The notes: generated by a model from the letters alone, not told the origin. Counted from the first letter of the stretch, positions 16,724 to 25,495 are shown. The stretch: 64,000 nucleotides of DNA from Sporisorium sorghi (GCA_023212695.1 JALCCG010000002.1:248001-312000); one strand, 5' to 3'. A program made the numbers and translations.

Positions 16724-16753
16724 ATTATAGGGGGATTTGACAAACAAAGTCAA
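16724..16753 (-). promoter_or_regulatory. Sigma-A promoter of fur
   Basis: On the minus strand TTGACT (16748-16753) and TATAAT (16724-16729) are 18 bases apart. The -35 lies in an inverted repeat TTTGAC-N7-GTCAAA. Confidence 0.7.
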
Positions 16754-16783
16754 ACGGTTTTGCTATATGGAAAAATTCGCGGA

Positions 16784-17407
16784 TTAAAGCAACATTGGAG
16801 TGACCCAGCGCATCATAACAGGGGTAACCCAGGTTTCAAAGGATGCAACTCCGAGTGTCAGCAGGACCATGCAGAACGTCAACAAAGCATAAGATGCAAA
16901 TGGCTTCATCATGCTGCCGCCGCGATTCATAATAAAACGGTCTCTGATGATATATAGAGAGAAGGTGATTGCTGCTACACTGCACATCATGAGCACTGGA
17001 ATAATCAGCAAATTTTGCGGCGCAATCGACACCAGGGCAAACAGCAGTCCTTTCCACGAATATTGCCCGACCAAATAACCGACCGTGAACCCGATAAGAA
17101 CTCCCTTTAAGAAATCCAATATCAATATTCCAGGAAGTCCGATGACGGACAATCCCAGAATCCATATCAAGCCGATCCATTTCAGATGAAGGGCTGCGAT
17201 GCTCCAGTAAGAAGATTGACTCATGGCTTCTCCACCGTCCTGCACGTTAACAAAAAAGTGATTCAAATATCGGGCCATTTCCTGCTGCTGCTCCAGTGAA
17301 AGTGCATTGACCATCAACGCTCCAAACAGTACGCCGACTAAGAACAGGACGGCAACAAACACATAGAGCGTAGTCTGATCCTTAAAGGCTTGGCGGAATG
17401 ATGACAT
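16784..17407 (-). CDS. spoIIM: Stage II sporulation protein M
   Basis: This 207-residue integral membrane protein with about five helices belongs to the SpoIID-SpoIIM-SpoIIP complex that drives engulfment from the mother cell. It has the family core LSLEQQQEMARYLNHFF, then VIGLPGILILDFLKGVLIGF and LLFALVSIAPQNLLIIP. The ATG follows AAAGGAG. A sigma-E-type promoter is visible upstream. Confidence 0.95.
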   Translation of the reverse strand: MSSFRQAFKDQTTLYVFVAVLFLVGVLFGALMVNALSLEQQQEMARYLNHFFVNVQDGGEAMSQSSYWSIAALHLKWIGLIWILGLSVIGLPGILILDFLKGVLIGFTVGYLVGQYSWKGLLFALVSIAPQNLLIIPVLMMCSVAAITFSLYIIRDRFIMNRGGSMMKPFASYALLTFCMVLLTLGVASFETWVTPVMMRWVTPMLL

Positions 17408-17439
17408 AGAATAGAGTCTCCTTTCTGCGTCTCTACTCT

Positions 17440-17469
17440 ACTCTATGACACTCGTCCTTCTTCTATGAC
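17440..17469 (-). promoter_or_regulatory. Sigma-E-like promoter of spoIIM
   Basis: On the minus strand GTCATAGA (17462-17469) and CATAGAGT (17440-17447) are 14 bases apart. They fit sigma-E -35 and -10 elements with one or two mismatches each. SpoIIM is a known sigma-E gene in Bacillus. Confidence 0.55.
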
Positions 17470-17499
17470 TTTCGGTGAATGAAAGAGAGTCCCGTGGAT

Positions 17500-18714
17500 T
17501 TATCGAAGCACTTTCCCGTAAGTGCCTCCCCCGCCTGCCGACAGGGACAGCGTCCCGTTTCGGGCCATGACAATGCTTGCCGCCAGCTGATCGCCGGCAA
17601 CTGCCGCAAGTTCTGCCTCCGTCGCCTGATGAAGGATATTCATTTCCGTTCCAAAGGCTTGCAGCAGCTTCGACATGGCGGATTTGCCAAGCCCGGGAAT
17701 GAATTCTAGCGGAACCTGATAGTGATACTCCGGTCGGCTGAGGGGAATCACGGGTTCTTCACGATCCGAGACATGAAGAATCCGATCAAATACCCCCTGT
17801 ACCAACTTGGTGCTGCCGCAGTATGGACAGCGCTTCATTTCTTTTATATCACTGCCCTCATCCAGAATGCTATCGCATCCGCTGCAATAGGTCCGATGGT
17901 ATTTTCCCAGTCGGGGATTAAGCCCGTAGTTTGCGCTGATTCTTCTCCCGTCCTTGGCCCCGAGTGCCATTCGGAATTCTGCAAAAGAAGGCTCAGCCAT
18001 GTCAATTCGGTTATACTCCCTGCCGATCTTACCAAGCGAATGGGCATCGGAGTTGGTCAGAAAGGAATAACCGTCCAGCTCGCTTATCCGCCCTGCCATC
18101 GAGGAGTCCGCACTGAGCCCAAGCTCGATTCCGGCGATCCCGTTCAGGTCGAATACCTCGCTCATACGATCCGCCATGCTGCCATACAGCCCCTTATGAG
18201 GCGTAAACACATGTGCAGGCACCAGCAAACCGCCGCGGTCAACAATCTCCTGCTGCAATTCACGCGGAGTAACGTAGATGCGCTGAGAGCTCAGCTGCAC
18301 ATTTTTCATATATCTCGCCATCCAGACGGTGAAATCCTGCATCGTACCCAGATCTGGAAAATAGGCCAGCACATGGGCTGCACCACGGCCGCTTTCACGA
18401 ATTTCGATCTCGCTGCCAAGCAGGATGACCGTATCCCGGTACGCTATCCCTCCGCCATCAATCTCTTGCATGGCTCCACTGTCGAGACACTGGATAATAT
18501 CCTCCTGCACCGAAGGAGAGTGGCAATCGATGATGCCAATCATCTGGATACCTTTTCGCTCCGATGCCTCGATGGCAATATTCTCAAAGGTCAGATTGTT
18601 GCTTGCGCTTATTTTCACAGCTTGCCCGCTGCTCGTGCGCCCGATGTGAATATGCATATCACCATAAAAAGAATGAAGCTGCCGGTCCGTTGTCTGTTCT
18701 AAAGATGACAGCAT
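17500..18714 (-). CDS. PHP-domain protein, endonuclease Q / YqxK family
   Basis: The protein has 404 residues. The N-terminal PHP metal-dependent domain shows YGDMHIHIG, IIDCHSP, LGSEIEIRE, VPAHVFTPH and LTNSDAHSLGKIGREYN. A zinc ribbon follows (CSGCDSILD, CPYCGS, about residues 290-325), and the C-terminal end is helix-hairpin-helix-like (FIPGLGKSAMSKLLQAFG). This is the architecture of endonuclease Q, which nicks DNA beside deaminated bases. The function is inferred from family. It starts just past the nudF stop, as in B. subtilis yqxK. Confidence 0.85.
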   Translation of the reverse strand: MLSSLEQTTDRQLHSFYGDMHIHIGRTSSGQAVKISASNNLTFENIAIEASERKGIQMIGIIDCHSPSVQEDIIQCLDSGAMQEIDGGGIAYRDTVILLGSEIEIRESGRGAAHVLAYFPDLGTMQDFTVWMARYMKNVQLSSQRIYVTPRELQQEIVDRGGLLVPAHVFTPHKGLYGSMADRMSEVFDLNGIAGIELGLSADSSMAGRISELDGYSFLTNSDAHSLGKIGREYNRIDMAEPSFAEFRMALGAKDGRRISANYGLNPRLGKYHRTYCSGCDSILDEGSDIKEMKRCPYCGSTKLVQGVFDRILHVSDREEPVIPLSRPEYHYQVPLEFIPGLGKSAMSKLLQAFGTEMNILHQATEAELAAVAGDQLAASIVMARNGTLSLSAGGGGTYGKVLR

Positions 18715-18715
18715 A

Positions 18716-19297
18716 TCAGATTTTCCCTGTCAGTTTGTACATATTCCAGGCATACACAGCCAGGATGGTCTTCGCATCGCTGATTCTCTCTTCTTGAATG
18801 AGGGAATAAGCTTCTTCCAGCGTAATTTCCATCATTTCTATAAATTCATCCTCATCCGGATTCATGTCGCCGCTAACGAGATCTTCCGCCAAATACAAAT
18901 GAATGATTTCATCCGCAAAGCCCGGTGACGTGTAAAAGGAATGAAGCTTCCGAATGGAACCGCAGGTATACCCCGTCTCTTCCTGAAGTTCGCGCTTGGC
19001 AGCCTCCAGAGGATCCTCCCCACGCTCCAGCTTGCCCGCAGGTATTTCAACCTCGCAGCGGCCCAGCGGCTGCCTGTACTGATTCACAGCCAGCATTGTG
19101 TCGCCTTTTAATGCCAGCACGGCGACCGCACCCGGATGCCGGACAACTTCACGGCTAGCGGTCTGTCCATCCGGAAGTTTCACCGTGTCCACCTGCAGCG
19201 AGATAATTTTCCCTTCAAAAATCGATTGAGAAGACAACGTGGTTTCTTCCAGCAATTTATCCGAAGCTTCCCGGTTCTTACTGCCGATATCGCTCAT
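18716..19297 (-). CDS. nudF: ADP-ribose pyrophosphatase, Nudix family
   Basis: This 193-residue Nudix hydrolase has its box intact (GKLERGEDPLEAAKREL and QEETGY). The upstream RQPLGRCEVEIPAG and downstream SFYTSPGFADEIIHLYLA are typical of ADP-ribose hydrolases. The ATG at 19297 follows AAAGGAGGT; an extension to 19327 lacks a site. The gene is divergent from the mciZ-like gene and has an extended -10 promoter. Confidence 0.92.
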   Translation of the reverse strand: MSDIGSKNREASDKLLEETTLSSQSIFEGKIISLQVDTVKLPDGQTASREVVRHPGAVAVLALKGDTMLAVNQYRQPLGRCEVEIPAGKLERGEDPLEAAKRELQEETGYTCGSIRKLHSFYTSPGFADEIIHLYLAEDLVSGDMNPDEDEFIEMMEITLEEAYSLIQEERISDAKTILAVYAWNMYKLTGKI

Positions 19298-19322
19298 AAA
19301 ATGACCTCCTTTGTTTAAAAAC

Positions 19323-19352
19323 GGCATGTCTGACCATGCTATTGCATAAGGT
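19323..19352 (+). promoter_or_regulatory. Sigma-E-like promoter of the mciZ-like gene
   Basis: GGCATGTC (19323-19330) and CATAAGGT (19345-19352) are 14 bases apart and resemble the sigma-E -35 and -10 elements. The start point would fall inside the nudF -10 on the other strand. mciZ is a sigma-E gene in B. subtilis, which supports the reading. Confidence 0.45.
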
Positions 19353-19354
19353 GT

Positions 19355-19363
19355 ATTATATCA
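19355..19363 (-). promoter_or_regulatory. Extended -10 promoter of nudF
   Basis: On the minus strand TGATATAAT is a perfect extended -10 element. The -35 region is poor. It lies about 60 bases before the nudF ATG. Confidence 0.55.
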
Positions 19364-19390
19364 AAATTCCGCAGAAAGAAGGTAGCACCC

Positions 19391-19555
19391 ATGAAAAGCT
19401 ATAAAGGAGACCATTCGATTCATTTGGTAGGACAGGCCTGGCAGATTCGGATTATGCTGAAGCAGTGGCAGCAGCAATGGGGCTCAGAGACGAGAGTTAT
19501 GGATATTATTTCAAAAAATACAATAAATAAACGCGAAAGCGGGACACAGAATTAG
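19391..19555 (+). CDS. mciZ: MciZ-like mother-cell inhibitor of FtsZ
   Basis: This is a 54-residue protein starting at ATG 19391 behind AGAAGG with 8 bases of spacing. Its segment HLVGQAWQIRIMLKQW matches the conserved centre of B. subtilis MciZ, which caps FtsZ filaments and blocks Z-rings in the mother cell during sporulation. The place beside nudF and a sigma-E-like promoter agree. It is longer than the 40-residue B. subtilis peptide; the extra part is the polar C-terminal tail after DIIS. Confidence 0.8.
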   Translation: MKSYKGDHSIHLVGQAWQIRIMLKQWQQQWGSETRVMDIISKNTINKRESGTQN

Positions 19556-19573
19556 GTTCTAAGACCTATTTTT
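19552..19573 (+). terminator. Weak terminator after the mciZ-like gene
   Basis: TAGGT TCTAAG ACCTA is followed by five T. The short stem overlaps the stop codon. A T-rich stretch continues downstream. Confidence 0.4.
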
Positions 19574-19652
19574 CGACTTTTTTCTGTTTTTTTCGAATAT
19601 AGACCATGACCTTTTCACCTAAACGGGTGTTATACCATTGGGAGGCTTCGAC

Positions 19653-20867
19653 ATGCGACAATTACCTATTATTGAATCCGAACCAATTACAAATCCACCA
19701 TCAACTGATTATGAACGCGGAAAATGGTACAAAAGACGCGGGTATCTCGATAAGGCTCTGGAAAGTTTCAAGGAAGCTGCGAAGTCCGATCCAACTGACA
19801 ATACCCGTTCCGGATGGAAAGAGATTGACCTAAGCTGGCTTGAGTACGGGTTATTAAGCATGCGTATGCGCGCCTTCCACAAATCTGAGGAGGCCTTTAA
19901 GACCGTCCTGCATCACGCGGGTACATATGCTCAGGAGGCGCTCAATCACTGGGCAGCCCTTCTGCTTCTGCAAGGGACGACCGATGAGGTTATATATGAG
20001 CAGCTATTGGCTGAAACGAACCGCTTTCCCGCATCCCATGCAATGGTTGGCAGGTCGTTGTATTACATCGGAGCTTACCCTTTCGCTTCCCTCTGTTTTG
20101 CCAATCAGGAGAACTTGAATCCCGATACCTGCATCCCATACGTGTCCTGTCTCATTATGACCGATCAGCTGCCTGAGGCCATAGAGCTTATTGACAGTTA
20201 TCTGCATGGCTCCAAGAACAGCCAAGGAGAGCAGGCCTGCCCGAGAGCAGCCGAAAGGAATCACTTGGCTAGAATCAGACAGCTCTGTGAGTGGAAATGG
20301 GAAGGTAGAGCTCCGGACAGGTTCATCATCATGTCCGAATTGCTTGAGTTAGCCCGTACCGCCATATCACTTGGCATGGTATCAGTAGCCGAGGAGCTGC
20401 TTGCGGATTGCAGCGATCACACTGATTATGCACTGATCTGTTTTCTTTATTATGAAGGTTACAGGGGACTCGCTGTATCCAAAATAAATCAATTGGAAGC
20501 GCTCCCTCTCCAAGAACATGGCAGCTATAGTATGAACGTATGTTTTATAGCGGCAGAGAGTCTGTATGACCAAGGAAAATACGATGAAGCCGCATCCTTG
20601 CTGGAGCAGCTAAGACGGTCTTATCCTGAACACACCGAGACGCGATTCGGCGAAGCTGCCTGTTATTTACAGTCTGCCTTGATATCCCTCTCCTCACGAC
20701 TGGAGGAGCAGTATCCATCAGAACCTGCGCGGAAGGAAATCGAGCAATACATGGACAGCATCCATGCCGCGCTGCATGTTGTAGAAAGCACGAACTGGCA
20801 TACTACCTGGTCGCCTGCACAGAGACGAATAGAAGGCAATTCGTTGACGATGTCATTCTTGAACTGA
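19653..20867 (+). CDS. Tetratricopeptide-repeat protein of unknown function
   Basis: This is a 404-residue cytoplasmic protein with no signal peptide or membrane segment. TPR-like helical pairs are visible at about 20-45 (YERGKWYKRRGYLDKALESF), 65-95, 130-160, 240-270 and 300-330 (AAESLYDQGKYDEAASLLEQ). Such repeats usually mediate protein binding. No partner is evident. The ATG at 19653 follows GGGAGG by 7 bases. It converges with the M20 peptidase at a shared terminator. Confidence 0.75.
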   Translation: MRQLPIIESEPITNPPSTDYERGKWYKRRGYLDKALESFKEAAKSDPTDNTRSGWKEIDLSWLEYGLLSMRMRAFHKSEEAFKTVLHHAGTYAQEALNHWAALLLLQGTTDEVIYEQLLAETNRFPASHAMVGRSLYYIGAYPFASLCFANQENLNPDTCIPYVSCLIMTDQLPEAIELIDSYLHGSKNSQGEQACPRAAERNHLARIRQLCEWKWEGRAPDRFIIMSELLELARTAISLGMVSVAEELLADCSDHTDYALICFLYYEGYRGLAVSKINQLEALPLQEHGSYSMNVCFIAAESLYDQGKYDEAASLLEQLRRSYPEHTETRFGEAACYLQSALISLSSRLEEQYPSEPARKEIEQYMDSIHAALHVVESTNWHTTWSPAQRRIEGNSLTMSFLN

Positions 20868-20879
20868 TAGATAAATTCA

Positions 20880-20930
20880 CAATAAAAGCCCGAAGCGGAC
20901 TTCATCGTCTGCCTCGGGCTCTTTTATTGT
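20880..20930. terminator. Bidirectional terminator between convergent genes
   Basis: AGCCCGA...TCGGGCT with an inner GGAC/GTCT pairing is flanked by AATAAAA and TTTTATT, so either strand gives a stem followed by a T tract. It serves the TPR gene and the M20 peptidase. Confidence 0.85.
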
Positions 20931-20941
20931 ATTCCTGTCAA

Positions 20942-22072
20942 CTAAGCCTTAGCCGTTTCTTGGATAATCCCTACGACAATCTGGGCAGCTTTTACCAGAT
21001 CAGCCGCTTGAATGCGTTCCTGCGTGGTATGGATTTCTTGATATCCGATGGCCAAATTGACGGTTGGAATGCCAAGACCATTGAAAATGTTGGCATCACT
21101 GCCACCGCCGGACTGGAAGGTTCGGGTTGGGAAACCTAATCCACGGATGGCACGCTGTGCCAGCTGAACAACCTCATCATGTTCATTAAAACTGAATGCT
21201 GGATAAACGATTTCGCTGATGAACTCGCAATTGGCGTTGTATTCGCGAACCGTGGTTTCGAGCGCCTCACGCATATCATTGACTTGTTTATCCACTTTCT
21301 CCTGAACGATGCTGCGCGCTTCCGCATCAATCTGTACATGGTCGCACACGATATTCGTTGCGCCCCCGCCCTGAAACTTGCCGATGTTCGCCGTGGTTTC
21401 CTTGTCGATGCGTCCCAGCTTCATTTTCGATATGGCTTTGGAAGCCACTTGAATTGCACTGATGCCATCCTCCGGATTGACACCTGCATGAGCAGATTTT
21501 CCTTTGATAATCATCTTGATTTTTGCCTGGGTTGGCGCTGCAACAGCAATCGAACCCAATTCGCCATTGGAATCGAGGGCAAACCCGATATCCGCGTCCA
21601 AATAATCGGGATCGAGCGCACGGGCTCCGACCAGCCCCGACTCCTCACCTACCGTAATCACAAACTGGATTTGTCCGTGGGGAATGTTATTTTCCTGGAT
21701 TACCCGAATACCCTCCAGAAGTGCTGCGATTCCCGCTTTGTCGTCCGCGCCGAGAATGGTTGTGCCGTCGCTTCGAATCCAGCCGTCTTCACCAAGTACG
21801 GGTTTGATGCCTTTACCGGGTGTTACGGTATCCATGTGGCAGGTAAAGAGCAATTTAGGCGTTTGTTCAGCAGCCTGATCCGCTTTCCAGGTAATAATCA
21901 AATTACCCGCGCCGTGACCTGTTTTTTCCTTTGCATCATCTTCGGTGACATCAAATCCAAGACGGGTAAATTTATCTTTAAGCACTTTCGAGATCTCTTC
22001 TTCATGTTTCGTTTCGCTATCCACCTGAACTAATTCCATAAACTCTCGAATGATACGTTCTTCTGAAATCAC
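20942..22072 (-). CDS. M20 family metallopeptidase, tripeptidase T-like
   Basis: This 376-residue zinc peptidase has LLFTCHMDTVTPG (metal His and Asp), GADDKAGIAALL, VGEESGLVGA (catalytic Glu-Glu) and the dimerisation domain IIKGKSAHAGVNPEDGISA. The C-terminal NLAIGYQEIHTTQE completes the site. It resembles PepT-like YqjE. The GTG at 22072 is preferred for its GAGAGG site, 8 bases upstream; a frame extension to 22120 has none. Confidence 0.88.
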   Translation of the reverse strand: MISEERIIREFMELVQVDSETKHEEEISKVLKDKFTRLGFDVTEDDAKEKTGHGAGNLIITWKADQAAEQTPKLLFTCHMDTVTPGKGIKPVLGEDGWIRSDGTTILGADDKAGIAALLEGIRVIQENNIPHGQIQFVITVGEESGLVGARALDPDYLDADIGFALDSNGELGSIAVAAPTQAKIKMIIKGKSAHAGVNPEDGISAIQVASKAISKMKLGRIDKETTANIGKFQGGGATNIVCDHVQIDAEARSIVQEKVDKQVNDMREALETTVREYNANCEFISEIVYPAFSFNEHDEVVQLAQRAIRGLGFPTRTFQSGGGSDANIFNGLGIPTVNLAIGYQEIHTTQERIQAADLVKAAQIVVGIIQETAKA

Positions 22073-22186
22073 TAGACTTCCCTCTCTTTCGCAGATACGA
22101 TACAATATCCTTATATCCATTTCTTAAATCGATGATGCAGATGCAAGTCTTGTTCATCATTAAACCTATTTCAAAGGAGTTACACC

Positions 22187-22288
22187 ATGCAACGTAAAAA
22201 GTGGTTTCGAATTGTTATCTATCTTATGCTGATTGCTATGATCGGATCAACGCTTCTGATTGTACTTGAGCCTTTGTTCCTTCGTTAA
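22187..22288 (+). CDS. prli42: Stressosome-associated protein Prli42-like
   Basis: This is a 33-residue protein: a basic start (MQRKKWFR) and one membrane helix (IVIYLMLIAMIGSTLLIVL). The pattern of a short positive N-terminus then an IYLMLIxM-STLL helix matches the Prli42 family, a tiny membrane anchor for the stressosome in Listeria and other Firmicutes. The ATG has an ideal AAGGAG site 7 bases upstream. The call rests on a short sequence, so some doubt remains. Confidence 0.72.
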   Translation: MQRKKWFRIVIYLMLIAMIGSTLLIVLEPLFLR

Positions 22289-22315
22289 GGCCTTGCCACT
22301 ACTCACAGCTCCCGT

Positions 22316-22996
22316 TTACAACCAATGAGCCTCATATGGAAATACCCGGGTGAAGTAAGGCACGATCTCCCGGGCTACTTCCTCTACTTCAAACGTATGC
22401 CCCGTACAATCCTCCAGCGAAGTTACACCAAATTCCTGTATTCCGCATGGAATGATGCCTGAGAAGCCCGCGTCGGCAATTCCGGATTTAATATTAAACG
22501 CAAACCCGTGGCTCGTCACAAATCCGCGATGCTGTCGACATTTATTAAACTTAACGCCAATTGCGCAGATTTTCGAATCCCCTACCCATACCCCGGTATA
22601 TTCGGGTTTGCGCCCTGCTTCAATATGATAGGAGGCCAGGTAATCAATAATAACCTGTTCCACATCGCGAAGAAATCCGTGCAGATTCAAATTCTTCCCG
22701 CCATCCAGAAGCAGCAGCGGATATCCGACCAGCTGCCCTGGTCCATGATATGTAATATCTCCGCCACGATCAATTTCAAACAGGCCGATTCCCTGTTTCT
22801 CCAGCTCCTCTTTACTAAGCAGCAAATGCTCCGGATGGCGCTGTGAACCCATCGTATAGGTTGGAGGATGCTGAAGGAGCATCAAACTTTCGTGACGCTC
22901 CCCTTGATCAATGGCAGAAACATGCAATTTCTGAAGTTCCCAGGCCATACCATAATCTACAATTGGCGTATACGATACGTCTAACGGTTTATTCAT
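22316..22996 (-). CDS. lipB: Octanoyl-[acyl carrier protein] transferase
   Basis: This 226-residue enzyme moves octanoate from acyl carrier protein onto lipoyl domains. It has RGGDITYHGPGQLVGYPLL, the AIGVKFN lysine and the catalytic cysteine in IIPCGI, all standard for LipB. The neighbouring bkd genes encode a lipoylated E2, which gives a functional link. It starts at an ATG after AGAAGG. Confidence 0.94.
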   Translation of the reverse strand: MNKPLDVSYTPIVDYGMAWELQKLHVSAIDQGERHESLMLLQHPPTYTMGSQRHPEHLLLSKEELEKQGIGLFEIDRGGDITYHGPGQLVGYPLLLLDGGKNLNLHGFLRDVEQVIIDYLASYHIEAGRKPEYTGVWVGDSKICAIGVKFNKCRQHRGFVTSHGFAFNIKSGIADAGFSGIIPCGIQEFGVTSLEDCTGHTFEVEEVAREIVPYFTRVFPYEAHWL

Positions 22997-23080
22997 CTGC
23001 TCACGCCTTCTTTCATAGGGTTCCGACTAACCTAATGAAAACTTTATGCCACTGACTTCATACGAAAAAAACGGCAATTT

Positions 23081-24490
23081 TTAGTAGAGCTTTGTATCCA
23101 AGGTATAACCTTCGAGGTTATCTTTAACACGCTGCAGGAACCTTCCGCAGATGACGCCATCCAAAATCCGATGATCCAGAGACAGACACAGATTCGCCAT
23201 CGAGCGAACAGCAATCATGTCATTGATGACAACCGGCTTTTTAACGATGGATTCAAAGGTCAGAATCGCCGCCTGCGGGTAGTTGATGATCGGATACGAC
23301 AGAATCGAACCGAAGGATCCCGTATTGTTTACCGTAAACGTCCCGCCCTGCATATCGTCCAGCTTAAGCTTGCCCTCGCGTGTCTTGCGTGCCAGCTCCT
23401 CGATCTCTCTTGCCAATCCGGCAATGTTCTTCTGATCGGCACGATGAATAACCGGCGTCAGCACGGAATCCTCTGTTCCGACTGCCAGTGACAGATTGAT
23501 ATCGCGCTTCACCACGATTTTATCCACTGCCCAGAAGGAATTCATGATCGGATAATCTTTAATTGCGTTCACAACGGCTTTGAGCAAGAAGGCCAGGTAG
23601 GTGAGATTAACTCCTTCCTTGCGCTTAAACTCGTCCTTCAGCTGATTGCGAAGCAGCACAATGTTGGTCACATCTACTTCAATCATGGTCCAGGCGTGCG
23701 GGATTTCCGTCACGCTTTGACGCATATTTCTAGCGATTGCATTGCGCATTGGAGTAACGTCAATAAAATATTCCGATCTTCCGCCCTCCATTCCTTCCAC
23801 TTCGATGGTTGGAATCTTCGGCGATTCCGTCAGATGCAGCCCGGAGTGGCGCACATTCGGGATAGCCGTACCGAGCGGTGGCGACGGTTCCGACGGCGTC
23901 TGATGCTGCAGACCTTCAAATGGTGACATCGAACGATGCTGTACCGTCTCTTTCGGGGCTTGCGATGGATTGAAGGCCGCTCCTTCGGCCGCATAACTTG
24001 CGGCTGCTCCACCTTTTTCGATATAAGCCAGTACATCCTTACGCGTTATTCTTCCACCCATGCCGGAGCCCTGTACTTGCGAGAGGTCAATCCGGTGCTC
24101 TGCAGCCAGACTCTGCACCGCCGGTGAATAACGCGAGCGCATCGAATACGCTTCATTAGTACCCTCTTGGGGTTGACCCGCTGTGGAAGCACTTCGGTTG
24201 ACTGCCGTATGTGACAACACCGCTGCCTCCTGAGCGGAAGCAACCGATATCCGGCAAATAACCTCACCTACATTAACGGTTTGACCTTCCTGGGCAAGAA
24301 TCTCTCCCATGACGCCATCCAGCGTAGATGGAATCTCCGCATTAACCTTATCGGTAATCACTTCGCAGATCGGTTCGTACTGCTCTATGGAATCCCCCGG
24401 CTTCTTCAGCCATTTGGCAATTGTCGCGGAAACAAGGGATTCCGCCAGCTGAGGCATCGTAACATCGGTCAATTTCTGATTTTCAGACAT
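23081..24490 (-). CDS. bkdB: Branched-chain 2-oxoacid dehydrogenase E2 (dihydrolipoamide acyltransferase)
   Basis: The protein has 469 residues. A lipoyl domain (about 1-80) carries the lysine in EVITDKVNAEIPS. A peripheral-subunit-binding domain lies near YSPAVQSLAAEHRIDLSQVQ. The catalytic domain (about 245-465) ends with LSLDHRILDGVICGRFL, which holds the active histidine and aspartate. The long linker between the last two domains is proline- and serine-rich. The ATG at 24490 follows GGGAG. It makes branched acyl-CoA primers for anteiso and iso fatty acids. Confidence 0.93.
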   Translation of the reverse strand: MSENQKLTDVTMPQLAESLVSATIAKWLKKPGDSIEQYEPICEVITDKVNAEIPSTLDGVMGEILAQEGQTVNVGEVICRISVASAQEAAVLSHTAVNRSASTAGQPQEGTNEAYSMRSRYSPAVQSLAAEHRIDLSQVQGSGMGGRITRKDVLAYIEKGGAAASYAAEGAAFNPSQAPKETVQHRSMSPFEGLQHQTPSEPSPPLGTAIPNVRHSGLHLTESPKIPTIEVEGMEGGRSEYFIDVTPMRNAIARNMRQSVTEIPHAWTMIEVDVTNIVLLRNQLKDEFKRKEGVNLTYLAFLLKAVVNAIKDYPIMNSFWAVDKIVVKRDINLSLAVGTEDSVLTPVIHRADQKNIAGLAREIEELARKTREGKLKLDDMQGGTFTVNNTGSFGSILSYPIINYPQAAILTFESIVKKPVVINDMIAVRSMANLCLSLDHRILDGVICGRFLQRVKDNLEGYTLDTKLY

Positions 24491-24508
24491 GCTCACAACT
24501 CCCTGTTC

Positions 24509-25495
24509 TTAATAAAGCGCCAATTGACGCATGGATTCTTTGACTTTGTCCTTGTTAAGCATAAAGAACTTCTCCATCGGTGGACTGATTGGCATGGCCG
24601 GTACATCCGGACCACAGAGACGCATAATCGGGGCATCCAAATCGTAGAGGCAATGCTCCGCAATAATAGCGGATACTTCCCCTCCAACGCCGCCGGTCTT
24701 ATTATCCTCATGCACGATCAGCACTTTGCCCGTTGTACGGGCTGCTTCGATAATCGCTTCCCGGTCAAGCGGTTGAATGGTACGCAAATCCAGGACATGG
24801 GCGCTGATGCCCTCTTCGTTCTCAAGCTCCTCGGCAGCCTGCATAACAAAATGCAGAGGCATGCTGTAGCTGATTACCGTAATGTCCGATCCTTCACGCA
24901 GCAAATTTGCTTTGCCAATCGGTACAACGTAATCATCGTCCGGAACATCGCCGGTTATTAGTTTGTAACACTTCTTATTCTCAAAGAACAGCACCGGGTC
25001 CGGGTCGCGTACAGCCGCTTTGAGCAGTCCCTTGGCATCATAAGCTGAGAATGGGGCAACAATCTTAAGTCCCGGTGTTCCAAAGAAAACGGATTCCGGA
25101 CATTGGGAATGATACAATCCCCCGAATATCCCGCCGCCAATAGGTGCACGAATGACAACCGGGCAGCTCCAATCGTTATTGGAACGATAGCGGATTTTTG
25201 CCGCTTCGCTAATAATCTGATTGGTAGCCGGGAACATAAAGTCGGAATATTGCATCTCGGCAATCGGCTTCATGCCATACATCGCAGCACCAATCGCCAC
25301 GCCGGCAATCGCGGATTCTGCCAGCGGCGTGTCAAGCACCCGTGCTTCCCCGAACTGGTCCATTAAACCTTTGGTTGTGGTGAATACGCCGCCTTTTACG
25401 CCAACGTCCTCACCAAGGACGAATACCGATTCGTCACGCTCCATCTCTTCCTTCATGGCCAGACGAATTGCATCTATATACTCCATTACCGCCAT
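24509..25495 (-). CDS. bkdAB: Branched-chain 2-oxoacid dehydrogenase E1 beta subunit
   Basis: This 328-residue subunit pairs with BkdAA to decarboxylate branched 2-oxoacids with thiamine diphosphate. Markers are ESVFVLGEDVG, DTPLAESAIAGVAIGAA, APIGGGIFGGLYHSQ and VHEDNKTGGVGGEV. The start overlaps the end of bkdAA by 10 bases (25486-25495), so the two are translationally coupled. Confidence 0.94.
   Translation of the reverse strand: MAVMEYIDAIRLAMKEEMERDESVFVLGEDVGVKGGVFTTTKGLMDQFGEARVLDTPLAESAIAGVAIGAAMYGMKPIAEMQYSDFMFPATNQIISEAAKIRYRSNNDWSCPVVIRAPIGGGIFGGLYHSQCPESVFFGTPGLKIVAPFSAYDAKGLLKAAVRDPDPVLFFENKKCYKLITGDVPDDDYVVPIGKANLLREGSDITVISYSMPLHFVMQAAEELENEEGISAHVLDLRTIQPLDREAIIEAARTTGKVLIVHEDNKTGGVGGEVSAIIAEHCLYDLDAPIMRLCGPDVPAMPISPPMEKFFMLNKDKVKESMRQLALY

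Noticed and set aside
16675..16760. Fur box for autoregulation of fur
   Set aside because: Only a TTTGAC-N7-GTCAAA repeat at the -35 is seen; it does not resemble TGATAATNATTATCA.
17722..18702. 326-codon plus-strand frame opposite the endonuclease-Q-like gene
   Set aside because: It is a by-product of codon use in the minus-strand gene, which has clear metal-site motifs.
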